Below are positions 12,913 to 25,319 of a DNA stretch of 64,000 nt, one piece after another. A program made the translations under genes and the position numbers. Position 1 is the first letter of the stretch. Every line of letters starts with the position of its first letter. This stretch comes from Prosopocoilus inquinatus (Eukaryota; Arthropoda; Insecta; Coleoptera; Lucanidae), in the NCBI GenBank assembly GCA_036172665.1, contig CM069871.1, positions 57,038,713 through 57,102,712 on the forward strand, given 5' to 3'. Below the pieces are notes generated by a model. It made no database searches and had not been told where the DNA came from. It was given only the letters and a program-made list of their open reading frames with translations.

Positions 12913-15169
12913 TGTTTATTACAATCATGGCCCTCGCGAGGCTAAAACCCGCCCGCGTGCCAATCTATATTTTGGCGCCCTCTGACAGATGAGTTGGGGC
13001 AAACATAAACGGTCAATTATCAAAATTATTAAAAATTAAAAGAAAATAAATGGAAAAAAACAGAAAAATTTTTAAACGTTTTCCTTCACATTTTTTAAAC
13101 ATTCTCCTTCACTTTTTCTAAACATTCTCCTTCACTTTTTCTAAACATTCTCCTTCGCTTTTTTTAAGCATCCTCCTTCACTTTTATTTAAAAATTTTCC
13201 TTCATTTTTTCAAGTTTATAACTGCCGCAAGCGCCCAAAAACGAAGGGAAGCCCTTTCTTCTTGTTTTTTTTGTTAACCAAACGGTAACAGCTTACATAA
13301 TTTTTTTTTTTTTTCTAATAAAATTATTAAATTTTTATGAAAAATTTAGCAAACGGAAATTACAAAAATTAGACTTTTCTACTTTTACTTTACCGCAGTT
13401 AACTGTTCCGTTTTAATCGACGTTTTGCCGTGAGGTTGACGGCTTGATCAAAACTTGTGGCTAGTTTTTCGAATAATTTAAACCAGACAAGAATCTGTTT
13501 CCCATTATTTTTCCTTTCTTGGGCGAAAAAAAAATGACAAGATATGTCCAGTGACCAAGAAGCTAATTGCCGCCCCTTGAACATGGCGCCCGCGTGCACT
13601 TGTCGCTTTGCACACATGGTTACGGGGACCCTGCGATCTAGTAGGCTTCCCTTCGTGCACGTTTGTTTTAGGGGCTGTTGATCGCCGCAGGGTGATTATT
13701 CATCCGGGGCGCTAATATCACTCTTCCCGGCCAATCAGCGAGACGGTGCAGGTGTGTTTTCACGTCTGTTAACGTAATGAGCTTTGGGTGTGTTGGTAAC
13801 GGAGTTATTGTTGGATTCGGTTACCCTATCGTCCTAGACGGATGTACTCACTTCGTTAGTTATTCCCCTAACTGTTTGTGGGATCGATTTCGACAAATTT
13901 TGTGGACATGAAAAAAAATACGGACCTCCTTTCCCTGGGCAAGATAAGTGCCATCTTATTTTTTTTTTTAATTCTGTTAACTGTCTGTTTTCCACGTGCG
14001 TTTATTGCTCGCGTTCGTTAATATTTCGTTAGCTCAGATTTTTACCAGCATTTTGGTGTCGGGTGTTAGCCTATCACATTTCCTTTCGTGCCTCATATTT
14101 GAATTTGTCGAGGCCACTATCATCTTGTTCCGGAAGAGTAAGAACATTCCAAATTTTTCTTCTCGCCTGCGAAATTTTTGCGTGAGGACATTTTCCCCGA
14201 GCGTGCATTTCGTCAGTGCAATCAGTTCGTCAGTAAATTGAATTCGGCTGCGAGAGTATTCGGCAACGAAACCAGCGAGAAGGGATGCACTGCTTTTTGG
14301 GCAGTGTGGCCGGGGTTTCTTTTTGTCTCTTTCGTCATACCTTTTAAAGTTATATCTACACTGTTTTGCTCGTTTACTTTTTGCTCTTGCAATTTGAGCT
14401 CTACATAGTTCATTGTTAATTGTTTTGATAGTTGACTCTTTCAGAGCGCGAAAAATTTATGCAGTTTTAGAGAGTTTCTCCATTTGCATCTGTACATTCA
14501 CTATTTTTAGCCATTTCGGCCTGTCCGCTTAACGCGTTAAGTTTTTTTTTAATTGTTACTTTATATCTGATGCCGGTGAATGTAAGCAGATACGAGGGTA
14601 CTCACGTCGATGCGCCCTCGGTTTTGGCCATATAAATTTGAGTAATTCAGAATATAGGGTAAAGATGATATTGGTAGACGGTTATTGGCATATGATCATA
14701 TTTTTTTTTGTATAAACTGTTTCAAGTAGCATTGACTTACTCAGGTTTTTTTTAAATAAAAGTTGGTATTCCTTGTACTGCAGTCTTAAAATGTTTTAGT
14801 ATGTTAAGTTGGTATTTGCACTTCACTTGACTTCACTTTGCAATTAAAAATTGGCGGGCTGTCAATACGAGTTTTCAGAGTGTTCAACAGATTCTTGTCA
14901 TTTTTGATAACTACTTAAAAAAAATAGTGTTTTTTGATGTTAGTAAAAAAATAAAGACAAGTTTTCATAAAAGCTTATATATGATTAATACATGTATTAT
15001 TATCAGAATAAGATCAGTTTTTATAAATTATAACCTAAAATATTTGATGCCAACCACTGTATATTACTAAAATTCTAATTTCATTGCTTGGCATATGCAT
15101 AGACGATTTTATTTTTGTTAATTATACAATATGATATGATCTAAACGAGACTAGACTCTCGATTTTAAA
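12913..15169. other. Gene-free stretch including a less AT-rich segment
   Basis: Holds the tandem array at 13069-13211. About 13560-13900 is visibly richer in G+C and CpG than its surroundings, for instance around a GATCGCCGCAGGG word near 13680. That could be a promoter, a first untranslated exon or a retroelement LTR, but there is no domain, TATA-initiator pair or ORF strong enough to choose. Frames of 60-81 codons at 13996-14408 overlap on both strands and are not credible genes. Confidence 0.35.
13069..13211. repeat. Tandem repeat, ~24-bp unit
   Basis: About six units of a pyrimidine-rich repeat with consensus near AACATTCTCCTTCACTTTTT; the middle units are almost identical and the outer ones are degenerate. 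The plus strand is strongly biased to C and T. No gene is associated. Confidence 0.85.
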
Positions 15170-15950
15170 AAATTCAAAAGTTTTCTTGATGATGACTTGA
15201 TTAAATCGTTCGAAAATGATGATAGTGAGACCGTAAACAATTCTGAAAAAAATTGTCTTTTTAAAATTTGGAATTTCTTTAATAATCAGGAAGAAACTGA
15301 TGACTCGTTATTATTTGATATTGCGAATATGCCCATTGATATGGTAGAAACAGAAAATTTTGACGCAGATTTGAACCTAACTTTGCAAGATTACGACGAC
15401 AATCAAGCTCTCGAACAAACCGGGTCTGTAGCTCCGACAAATAAGTTGAAATCTATGGAAATTTCTAAAGACCAACAACAAGTTGAAGTTACTTATAATA
15501 ATCCTGAGAATGTAATTTCTTGAGAAGCTCCTTTAAGTAGTATTTTGTTATGGCCACAAAGTCCTAAGAGGAAACTCAAAAGAAATTGAAAGATTGCCTT
15601 ATGTAATCACTTCGGAAAAATGGAAATTAATAGTCGAAGAAAAAGAAAATAATAAAAAATTACAACAAGAAGAAAAAATAAAAAGGCGAAAGGTTCGAGA
15701 AGAAAACAAAAACATTAAACAAAGCGAAATAACCAAGAAAAAAACACAGCGGAAAATAAAATAAACATAATTCAATATATTAAAGTAAACCCGATACAAA
15801 ACGAAAATGGGACAAACGAAAAAAGCGAGTTTCCAGATCAAGAACTCCAAGGTGAAAAGAGATTTTTGGCCAATGGAATTTGCAATTTTTGTGAAGAAGC
15901 AATAGCATTAAATAGAATGGGGCGCAAGTGCTTAATAAGACAATAAGACA
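15170..15950 (+). pseudogene. Transposase-like C-terminal relic (pogo/jerky-type, tentative)
   Basis: An acidic reading frame at 15197-15523 (108 codons, rich in D, E and N) stops at TGA. The same frame then continues for about 20 codons with a WPQSPKRKLKR stretch. After a frame change near 15585, another frame reads RLPYVITSEKW and then a long Lys/Glu-rich segment (about 15590-15760), followed by CNFCEEA near 15885. From memory of the family, a WP...KRK...LP.VITS.KW block with a charged coiled-coil tail and a Cys pair resembles the C-terminus of insect pogo/jerky (CENP-B-like) transposase-derived proteins. The catalytic DDE domain and DNA-binding domain are absent. Stops and a frameshift mark it as dead. 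The family assignment is inference. Confidence 0.4.
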
Positions 15951-18900
15951 CTTTTTTCGAAAATATTTATGTGCGATAGCTGTACGTAAAAAAAATTCCT
16001 ACTCTGTATATACTTTTCAAAAATAAAGATTAATAATTAATAAATATCTATATTTGTCCATAGGTATTAGCGACCTATATTTTTGATTACATTTCTTTTT
16101 GGTATAGCCTTGCCAATTACTGTATTCACACATGTCAATAACTATGGCATCCCTGCCAACAACTGTGAAACGCAGCTGTCCTGTTTTCTCTTTAAGACAA
16201 CACCATTTAAAACAAGGATAAACTACAAACAGACGACATAGTCGAATGATATACACTTTTCTGTTTCGAATGAAATTGTGTACTGCAGGTTTTCTACACG
16301 TACTGATCTATTACGTGCAGTGAAACGTAGTAGTAGCGTAAATGTGCCAACGACTATCTCCTTTACCCCTCTATTACGACCGATCATCCCGCCAGGGGAT
16401 ATGTACTATGGCTGAATTTACAGTTGTGTGTTAGAATAAACGAATGATTTTGGGCCCCACTAGGGATTATTTGGTTAGTAACAACTTTTACTGGGACATA
16501 TATTTTTGGTCAGGGGTTTGAAGAAAAAACCATAATTGGGTTTTCCTTTTTTTGTATTTCCTAACGATCGCCAACGCCAACGTTGAAATTACGATTGAAA
16601 CGTTGAAAGCGTGTGGCATAAATTATATTTGACAAGACGTAATTCATGCTAACAGATTACTAGTTTGATCTTTGGACCTAGAACTTTCTACCCCCGCTGC
16701 AGACTTGATTATGTCGTAAAACTCAAACCGCCTGTAAATAAATTGGTTTTAAGTCATTGATTAGTAAGGAAGTAAGTTGATTAGTTAGTGAAGTTAGTCG
16801 GATTCAATTAATCATAAGATGAAGTAGTCGTTAGGATAAGTAATAGTCGTGTGATAAGGGTTAAGTGTTAGAATAAGTGTAATTAGTGTAAAAAGGTAAA
16901 GTTATGCGTAAGACATTAGACAAGCAAATAAAGTAATTAAGCTAAAACTCTTTTATTGTTTTATAAATTTGTACGCGATCCGAACTTGTTCGTGATAATA
17001 ATTATCGTTTTCTAATACACGAAATCGAATTGTCGTAGTGTGTTAATTATGATTTTCCACTTTTCTAGAGCTACGTTACTCTCCTGGTTCCTTACGATAC
17101 CTGGTGGCAAGTCTCGCTGTGATTTCAACAGGCGCCCCGAAACTAGACTCCGAAAGAGGTAGGGGTAAGTTAGATAGAACAATACGGGCGCCAGGGAACA
17201 ATCCCAGCTCTTGAACGCACTAAAAAACTGCTTCCCACAACTTGCGTTGATAAGCAAAAACTGGCAGGTCTCCTATTGACACTCGTACGTTCAAGGAAGG
17301 AACTGAGACGCAGCAAAACGCCATGACGTACATATTAAAAAATGTGTTGACACACTTATAATGCCTGTGACAATGAAATAAATTAGCCTTCCTGGCCAAA
17401 ATAAACTAAATAATTAAAAGAATTTAGCAACTCATTGCGGTAGTTAACTTAAACAGCAAATAAAATGATTTAAGATCACTAGTAACCTTCAGAATCGACT
17501 TGAGGTCAACAATGTTACCATGAACTAACCAAATTAAATTTGACTTAAAAGTCACGATACTATTCTAATATAAAACACAAAGATGTGCCGAAATATTTAC
17601 GTTACAATAAAACGAAATAGATAGAAAAGATGCGGGGTACGTTATTCAAATCAAATCAAATCTAGGTTTGTCATTGTGAATGTCAAAGTCACGTCAGCGC
17701 CTCGCAAGGTGACACGCTATATTTCTATCCCATAGTAAAGGTCGTGAATATGGTGACAGCCTTCTAAACAGTTTCGCTGAACGGACGGCCGGCAACTCCC
17801 CAAAAAGCTGATTCACCGCACTTGTAACGGTTCCCAGAGTATTCGGGAGTATACTCCCGCAATGAAACGAATCTATTCCAATCAGAAAGAAAATATACCC
17901 TCGTGTTCACGCTTAACGATCGTACTACTGGATACCTCTAAATTTCCACGAATCTTTATAATTCGTTAGCAAGAATGCTTAAAAAGCACCTCAAAAGACA
18001 CGTGGAGCTTGTTTTACTCCAGTCAAACTGCTTTAGATGGACCTTGTAACAAAGTTTTACAGATTTTCACAAACAACGAAATACATTCTAAAACAGTTAA
18101 GTTGCGATTTAGTTAATATTATAACGTATTTAAAAAACAAACGAAATCAATATAAAAAAGCGCCACGGATGATGCAGCGCCGGCCGAAATTCTTAAAACC
18201 GAGTTTAACACGGCACGACTCCTTACAGGGAATGTAAGAATCCAGATTCATAACCTTGGAAATCATATGTATCAAAATATGACTCACATGAAAATATAAA
18301 ATTAAAAATACGCAACTTATGCAACTAAAGCATTCCTCAGCATTAGTCATCTAAAAAGAAGAACAAACTTGTATTGCATTGCTCTCCCGAACGTGAATCA
18401 ACGGTGACTCATTTCGAAAGCTGTATGCATTGCGTAAGGCAAACTCCAAGCTTTCTCTGCCCACGTTTATTCTGGAGTATAATAAGAGAGGCACCAGAGA
18501 AGAAAGTTGAGGATAGTTCCACAGAAAAATCCCGCAGCAGCAATTGTTAATTTTAAATAATTAACTGATTTTAATTCACTTATTGTTTTATTTGTAATCT
18601 CTTGTTATTGTCCAACAAAAAAAATTCTCTTAAATTTGAATATTTCTTCTTATTTGAAAATTCAGAGTTTTTATTTGAATTACTAGAAGGAAGAATTCTT
18701 AAGTAAAATCAGAAAAAGATAAGGAAGAGTAAACCGACTTCGACAATTACTCTAAAAATTATAGTAAGTGTCATTCGAGCAAGCCCTGGAAACGGTTTGG
18801 AAATCGAACTCTGATCGGGCTTTTAAGCTAAAACGGAATACGCTACTTACAAAGAGATTCGAGATCCAAATTCGTATAACTTGTCTAGAAAGAATTGGGG

Positions 18901-21423
18901 ATAAAAAGGGGTTGAACGGCGGTTCCAAATCCCCGGTTCGCACATCTTATAGGAACAATGAGGCCGAGCGTACGTAAACTGCTATATTACCCATAATTTA
19001 TGCACTGGATTAAGGGTATTTTTTTGCATAGCAAATGCAACATCCAATATCCCCCTCTTTTTACAAGTCAGGAAGATGAAAAGTGTGTAAGTAGTGCGGG
19101 AGCGTACAAGAAGTCGATCTTCCGGGTCCCTCGAGTAACGCCTCTAGACCTCTATGCGCAACGAACCTCTTTGAAAGATTGTTTATTTATTTTTAATTTT
19201 TTTAATTTTCAAACTGTTTTCAATTTTCCTCAGTTTGAAATTAATTTCGCGAATGAATTGACTACACTTTACGGGTGTTTTTTTTTCATGATCAATTTAA
19301 TCGTAACAGACCCCATTTGATTAATTTTATTTAAATTCTCTGTTACAAGAAAGTCAACGTTGGTGAGTTGAAAGAATAATTCATTTTACGCATAAAGGAA
19401 AGCTATTTTCTAACACGTTCTTTGCACTGAATATTCACCTTTCTCTCCAAACCATTTATTTTTTTTATTTAACGCCTTAATTCCATTAGTATTTATTTAT
19501 TTTGTTATCTTCAATTATTTTTGGTTTCTTGTAAAATTTTCAGTTAATATTTCAAAATTTCTGAATTAAAATGTCTTAATTAAAAAGAAAATTATTCATA
19601 TTAATTATTATTTTTTTTAAATGTATTGGCACTAAATTTCACGTTTTTGTTAATATGTTTTTATATTTAAATTTTTCTAAATTATATTGTAAACTAAATT
19701 TTACGTTCTTCTTTGAATATATTTTTAAATTTAAAAATTCGGACATTTTATTGGAGGTATTCTCACAAGTCAAGTTTCATTATATTTGAAGTCCAAGGAG
19801 TAAAAATTCCGTTTCCTAAGGAAACATGACGGGCCAATCGAAAGACAGAACGCTGTTGAACGTGGTTACATCAGACCAATGTAAAACCTTGATATCAAAT
19901 GGCGTGTTAACGTCACTTCGAGGAGACGTTGCCAAGTTTATATAAACAACGTACATACAACGCGTAGTTGCCGAAATGTAATCACAAGTTAACCCGTAAC
20001 AATTATTGAAAATAAACATAAACCTAGCGATTAAAAAATGTATTGTTAGAAATTCTAAAAAAAAAAATATTAGCTAATACAAGAAAGTCGATTCGAATCT
20101 TCTTCCGATAAGTTAAATCAATTTCTTGACTCCATTGTCCATTTATTTGAATGATATTTATTTTATGCAGATAATTTGAATAACGCCCCTTAAAAAAGCT
20201 TGACTCTGTTCACTGCAGGATAGGTTATAAAACACTAAAAGATCTCAAGGAATTTGGAACAATCGTCGCGAGAAAACCTTTTACGACGTATTTTAGTATA
20301 AGAAATACAATGATAATATATTGGGGGTAACGCAGCAAATACTTTTGCGGCTGCTTATTTATTCAGGCCTTCGAAATTGAGAATAGGCACGATTGAATGC
20401 GGGAAAGTTAAAATCACAATGCACAGACATCAATCAATGATGAGGGGCAGGCCTAGGTATGGCCGTGACATGCAGAAGAAATATTTCGATATGTGGGACA
20501 TCAATATTGCTTGCCTGTTCGATTCCTCGAGCTTTTCAGTTCGAAATTTAGGGGCATAAATTGCTCCCCCGCACATATTCGCCCGTGTTAGTTTTTTTTT
20601 CACACCTACATACATATACGTAAATGTTACAACAAATTCGCGCATCGGCGACAAATATTGCGATAATTAACCGCGCCATTAATTAAATTGCGACCGTGCA
20701 GTTTATTTGATTAATACAGATGCTAATCAACCGCCTAAATAATCTACAGTTCGACAAATGAAATTCGTCGGTGATTGCGATGAATAATTTATTTTCGAAA
20801 ATTATCCTTCCTAAAATTACACCCTCTGTTTACCTACGTCAGTCTTCATTTTTGTACAAATATCCTTTTCATGGTTAAACATACGCATTAAATTCCTGCG
20901 TTTATATTTGTGTGCGGGGTTCAGGAAACCACAAAGCGTTCGAAAACAACATTTACGTGAATGACTTGTATGAAACTGTCTGACCGTAACCACCCCTTTT
21001 GTGTATCACATGATATATTTAAATAATGTGGGTACCGCAGAATTATAATATAAATATTATCATTTTTTTTACTTATAATGACCTCACGAAATTGTTTCTT
21101 AACTGTGTCCAGTACGTCATGCAACACCCGGTAGATCAATTGAATTTTCAGAGTGCCCTTCTTTAAAAATTGTAGCTTCCTCTCTGCATCTCCATATCTC
21201 CATATTTCAGCATTAATTTTGCTCTCTTTCTTGCAGACTTAATCACTCTGCCGTACTTAATTTCACTTAAAATTGCTTAAACTGATTATAAGATAAAAAT
21301 AATTGAAATTAACCTCCGCCCACAATAATTTTTATATCCGCAGATACGCTACCAACTTAAAAGCACTATGTTATGTATAAATCGGAAAAAAAATTTAGTG
21401 AACACCTAAAATTAACTGTCAGA
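15951..21423. other. Gene-free stretch with a few sequence oddities
   Basis: No gene supported. About 16750-16925 is a strand-asymmetric block rich in TTAGT-like words and poor in C, followed by AATAAA near 16926. At 17183-17197 lies TACGGGCGCCAGGGA, identical to 5222-5236. A perfect 16-bp palindrome CGGGAGTATACTCCCG sits at 17844-17859. Frames such as 18037-18237, 18768-18977 and 19000-19320 are short, overlap frames on the other strand, and show no domain. Confidence 0.4.
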
Positions 21424-21573
21424 GGGGCGTATTCTATAACTTTTTAACGGGCTGTTAAAATTTAGAGGTCCTTTAAAATTTGAAATACAGTTCTATGATT
21501 GGTTGTTACCGTAGCAACAAAATTTAACAACCCTTTAAATTTAATGGTTTTGATACAGAATAGGGCCCAGAAT
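21424..21573. mobile_element. Small MITE with GGGC-TATTCT ends
   Basis: The left end reads AGGGGCGTATTCTATAAC; the complement of the right end reads GGGCCCTATTCTGTATCA. Inner sequence on both sides has matching TTTAA-GG-TGTTAAA-TTT blocks, so about 60 bp on each side is an imperfect inverted repeat. No coding capacity. It shares the GGG-C-TATTCT start with the element at 6786-6922, suggesting one broad family. Confidence 0.65.
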
Positions 21574-22110
21574 ACCTTACAAATAAGAGCTAACCAAACA
21601 ACACGGAAATGCGGAAATAAATAGTCCAAAGAAAAGACTTCTTATTCTAACGTATAAATAAGTATATAATTCCCTGTTATTTGATACCTAAAAACCTAAA
21701 AATCCTGAAAAATAAACTAAAATATATATATTAGGTATAAATCGTCAAAAAACAACCTATAGATGAGAGCAAATCACACCCACACACCGCAAGTTACGAG
21801 CACTTTAGGAAAATTTTATCTCGGAGAATCCTCTCCTTATCAAATATCCAGTGCAAATGCGCTTAACTGTCTCTAACACCTCTTTACATATGATTTAGGT
21901 AGCAACATCTTGCGGACGATTTTTGACATAATAAGTACGACATCTAGCGGCCAATTTTTGACTTAAGATATATATATATATATATATCTAAATACGAACC
22001 ATCAAATAACAACCTACAAATTAGAAAATTTTGTGTAAATCGTTTTTGTCTATCCTACTGCCAGGTCAAAAAGCGATCGTAAGATGTTGCTATTTTATCT
22101 GTTCTACAAA
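21574..22110. repeat. AT microsatellite and Penelope-associated short motif cluster
   Basis: Contains an (AT)n run at about 21968-21988 and three copies of a short motif: GCAACATCTTGCGG...TTTTTGAC at 21903-21930, GACATCTAGCGGCC...TTTTTGAC at 21940-21970, and a reverse-complement version at about 22050-22095. The last is also found on plus at 29262-29295. This is probably the 3' untranslated region of the adjacent Penelope-like relic plus related scraps. Confidence 0.5.
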
Positions 22111-23025
22111 TTAGAGTAAATCAAATAATACGGAATTAGGTATTGGTCCATTGTCTGAATTCATTACATTGTTTTTATTTTTCCGAATAAAAATACTTTC
22201 GTAAACATTTATTTCCCTATTAGTTGAAACTGCCTTAATGAGTTTTAAATTACCCTTAATAATACTGTGTCCTGTATTGTAAATATGTTGTGCACCACTT
22301 GATTTCTCAAACCTATTGTACCTGTAGTGACTTAAATGTTCTTTAAAACGTGTTAATATATTTCTTTTTGTTTGTCCAATATATTTACTGGTACATTCGT
22401 TACACTTAATTTCATAAATTCAAGATTTCTGTTCAACATCAACTTTATCTTTCGTGTTTCCCAATAAATTCTTTATGGTATTGTCAGTTGAAAAACCTAA
22501 TCGTAAGTTTTGGGTTTTAAAAATATGTTTTAAACCTTTGGTGCAAAACGGATCGAAAGGCATTTTAACAAATTTTCCTAGAGATGAAGTTGCCGTTAAA
22601 GTGCTAGACTTTTGGACCTGTTTCCTAATCACATTATCTACTATTTGGGGGATATAACCGTTATGAACAGCAACATTTTTAATATAATTAAGTTCTTTAT
22701 CATACCGGGGTTTAGTAAGTGGAAAAGAGAGTAATCTATTTACTAAGAAATTTAGAGCAGCGAGTTTGTGTTGTACAGAATGTTGAGATTAATTAATTAT
22801 AAACCGGCTTGTATTCGTATCTATACGATAAATGTCGATTTCTAATTAATTTTTGCTGCTTCTAATTATACGAGTGTCTAAAAAGGGAATCGCGCCGTTT
22901 TCTTCCATTTCGCATGTAAATTTAATACTTTCAAATTTTGAATTTAATTTTCCTATAAAATCCTCCAAATCACACTTCTTGGTATCAAAAATAGCAACAA
23001 TGTCATCCACATAACGTAACCAAAT
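22111..23025 (-). pseudogene. Penelope-like element relic (RT end plus GIY-YIG endonuclease)
   Basis: Read on the minus strand, the 5'-truncated copy starts just before the reverse-transcriptase active site YVDD (23002-23013) and continues through an IPFLDT block. After a linker, it reaches a GIY-YIG endonuclease: IYEIKCNECTSKYIGQTKRN at about 22391-22331, a downstream HL-H and GH region, and a Glu in VYESIF, ending at a stop at 22111-22113. The RT-to-GIY-YIG order is diagnostic of Penelope-like retroelements. Several in-frame stops are present. Notably, the Gly codon expected at the start of GIY is a TGA stop. Everything upstream of the RT palm is missing, as is usual for target-primed insertions. 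Confidence 0.85.
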
Positions 23026-23879
23026 TCAGATAAAAATAATTAATTAAATACTTGTATCTTTGTTATGTAAAATGGTATGTAATTTGTTTTAAGTATTTCA
23101 TGAATTTTAGGCAAAGAACAGACTTTTATCAAGAATAAATAAAATTGAAAAAAAAAAAAATAATAAAAAAGTTTGCTATCTTTTGCATACTTCCTTGGGA
23201 TACGTTGTACATATATGTCATCTGAACGAATTGCAATTACAATTAGAAAAGGATATTGAAAGTTTGATGGAAAAATGTCGATAAAATCAGGTAACGTAGC
23301 TCAAAATTATTAAATTCATGTCTACCAGTTCTGAAGGCGACAGCTTTAAATTACTCAGTCAGACGGTGAAATATTTTCTAAAGCAAAATATTTACATGTA
23401 AAATATATAAAAATAATTACATGTACAACATCGTCGAAGAGAATTTTCAGCGTGTTTTGATGTGTTAAAAGCCTGGCGTCTGTGGATTATGAAATGAAAC
23501 ACCTGTCTTATTAGTTTAATGCAACGTGAACTCAACTGAAACATCACAGAATATATGTTATATGTAAATATTAATTAATTCCTGGAAATTATATTTACAT
23601 GGTATAGCAGCCTGCAGTCGCAATTTAAATATAATTCTTGTTCACAACTTTGATTTTGAATCGTTTCATAAAATAAACAGGAAGGACATCGAACTGCGTT
23701 GTCTTAAAAGTATTTTTCCAAGTTAAAATTTGTATAAAAATTCTATTAAGCACACGTTACAAGAAGAATCACCGCTTTATGCAAGTCTCATCAATTCTTG
23801 AAAATTATATTTAGATACATATTTTCAGTTTTAGATTTGGTAACGTTCATATTTTTCACTGACCGATACTTTACATTCT
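23026..23879. other. Gene-free stretch
   Basis: A+T-rich DNA with poly-A runs near 23146. No gene or repeat structure I can support. The Penelope homology ends at its right margin on the minus strand (5' truncation point). Confidence 0.45.
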
Positions 23880-24880
23880 TTCATTTTGTTTCGTGAATCC
23901 TTCGTTGAAATTCTTAGTTCTCGCGACTTTTGTTTTAGGTTCAATTTACATGCGGACGTTGTAATTTAAGTGACGAACCTTTATTCATTCTATCCTAATT
24001 TTCGGAAATTAATCTTTAGATGTCGCCAGCGGTCAAACAAATCAATATATTCATCTATTCCTTCTATTGACGTAACGGAAATGACGTAGGTTTTCCGAGA
24101 CGTATTTCCTTCCCTTTGAGAGTTCACCTCATCACGACATTGTGATTCCGGTGCCTCCATATTTTCTAAGATTCTTTTATTATTTAGCTAGAGTTTTTCT
24201 ACGACCGGATGCTGTCCTACTGTTGGGTGCAGCTATTTTTTTTACTACCGGAAGTTTACCTACTACCTGATGCTGTGTTACTGTTTGGTGCAGCTATTTT
24301 TTCTACTACCGGACGTTTTCTACTACCGGATGCTGTCCTACCGCTGTGAAGCTGTGAAGATTTTTTGCGTTGTCTGAATATTGGAGCCGAGAATATTTTC
24401 TGCGTTCGTCGCTTAAGAATTTTCTGCGTTCGTTCTCGTGAAGGAATGAATATTGGAACCGTAAAGATTCTGCGTAAGGAGATGAACTTCCTCATGTCAA
24501 GTATCGGATCGGATGAGTAATAAATCACACCACTGTTTTATTATCGTACCATATATACAGTTTCCCTTAAAGTTAATATTGTTAATGTCAAAGGACATAT
24601 ATCGTACCGTATACGAGAACTTTTCCTTAGCGTTAATTTTTTATTGACAGAGGACAATTATGAAAACTTGAAAACATGAAAACTTTCATTTAAAGTTTAT
24701 TTTTTTGATTGACAATGTTATGTAAATATTGGGTCACTTTCCTATAACGTAAGGAAACATTACGTTAAATTTAGTTATGGCTAATTGTAAATAGTTTTAG
24801 CTTTACTATAATTTTAATCTTTAATCAATTATGTTATATTATTGTAATTTTTTTTAATTATGCCATTTTTCCACTTCTGA
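23880..24880 (+). repeat. Dispersed ~1 kb repeat, copy B
   Basis: Partner of 1130-2120, with the same ordered blocks (CTAATTTTCGGAAAT at about 23995, GTCGCC, AAATGACGT, GATGAGTAA near 24512, ATCGTACCATATAT near 24544, GTCAC-TTCCTA near 24735). It contains an extra minisatellite at 24197-24345 which copy A lacks or has lost. The minus-strand frame at 24256-24528 is generated by the repeats and is not called. The ends are not defined. Confidence 0.6.
24197..24345. repeat. Minisatellite, ~64-bp unit, about 2.4 copies
   Basis: Each unit contains CTAC-ACC-GATGCTGT, then TACTGTT-GGTGCAGC and TATTTTTT. Two near-complete units are followed by a partial third that diverges after GATGCTGTCCTACC. It sits inside copy B of the dispersed repeat. 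Confidence 0.75.
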
Positions 24881-25319
24881 TTTTTCAATTATCGTCACAG
24901 ACAGAGAAAATTTGTGTAATTTAAGATTGAAAGATTGACCGACCACCATAAACAATTTCCCAAAGCGTCTTCGTAAATGTAATGAAGTCCATGGAGGCAA
25001 TTTTGAACATTTACTGTAGTTTCTTGGTTTATTTTTTGATTTATCGTTTTGTAAAAGTGGTTTATACTTTGAACTTATTAATTAGTTGATTTACAACAGT
25101 GTTATTGACTGTTGAAATATTTAACAAAATTCGCGACACCTTGTTTAATACAGTGTATCTGGAATTATTTCAACTCTAAATGTCAACAGATTTGCTTTTG
25201 AATAAATTCTTTTGAGCGGATAAACCGGATCTGCATTAAAACAGAGGTAATTAGGTTGCGATGTTAACCTGAGTCATGTTTGCAATTGATTTCTTTGTTT
25301 TAACAGAGGAATCCGCTGC

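Noticed and set aside
13560..13900. Locally CpG-richer stretch as a host promoter
   Set aside because: No initiator, TATA or coding exon nearby was convincing. Kept only as a note on composition.
5222..17197. GGCGCC blocks as tRNA-Lys primer-binding sites
   Set aside because: On minus the sequence reads TGGCGCCCGTA, matching only about 8-9 nt of the Lys site, and the preceding bases do not end in CA as an LTR should.
18900..18960. tRNA-like B-box word GGTTCGCAC
   Set aside because: No matching A box or cloverleaf stems could be drawn around it.
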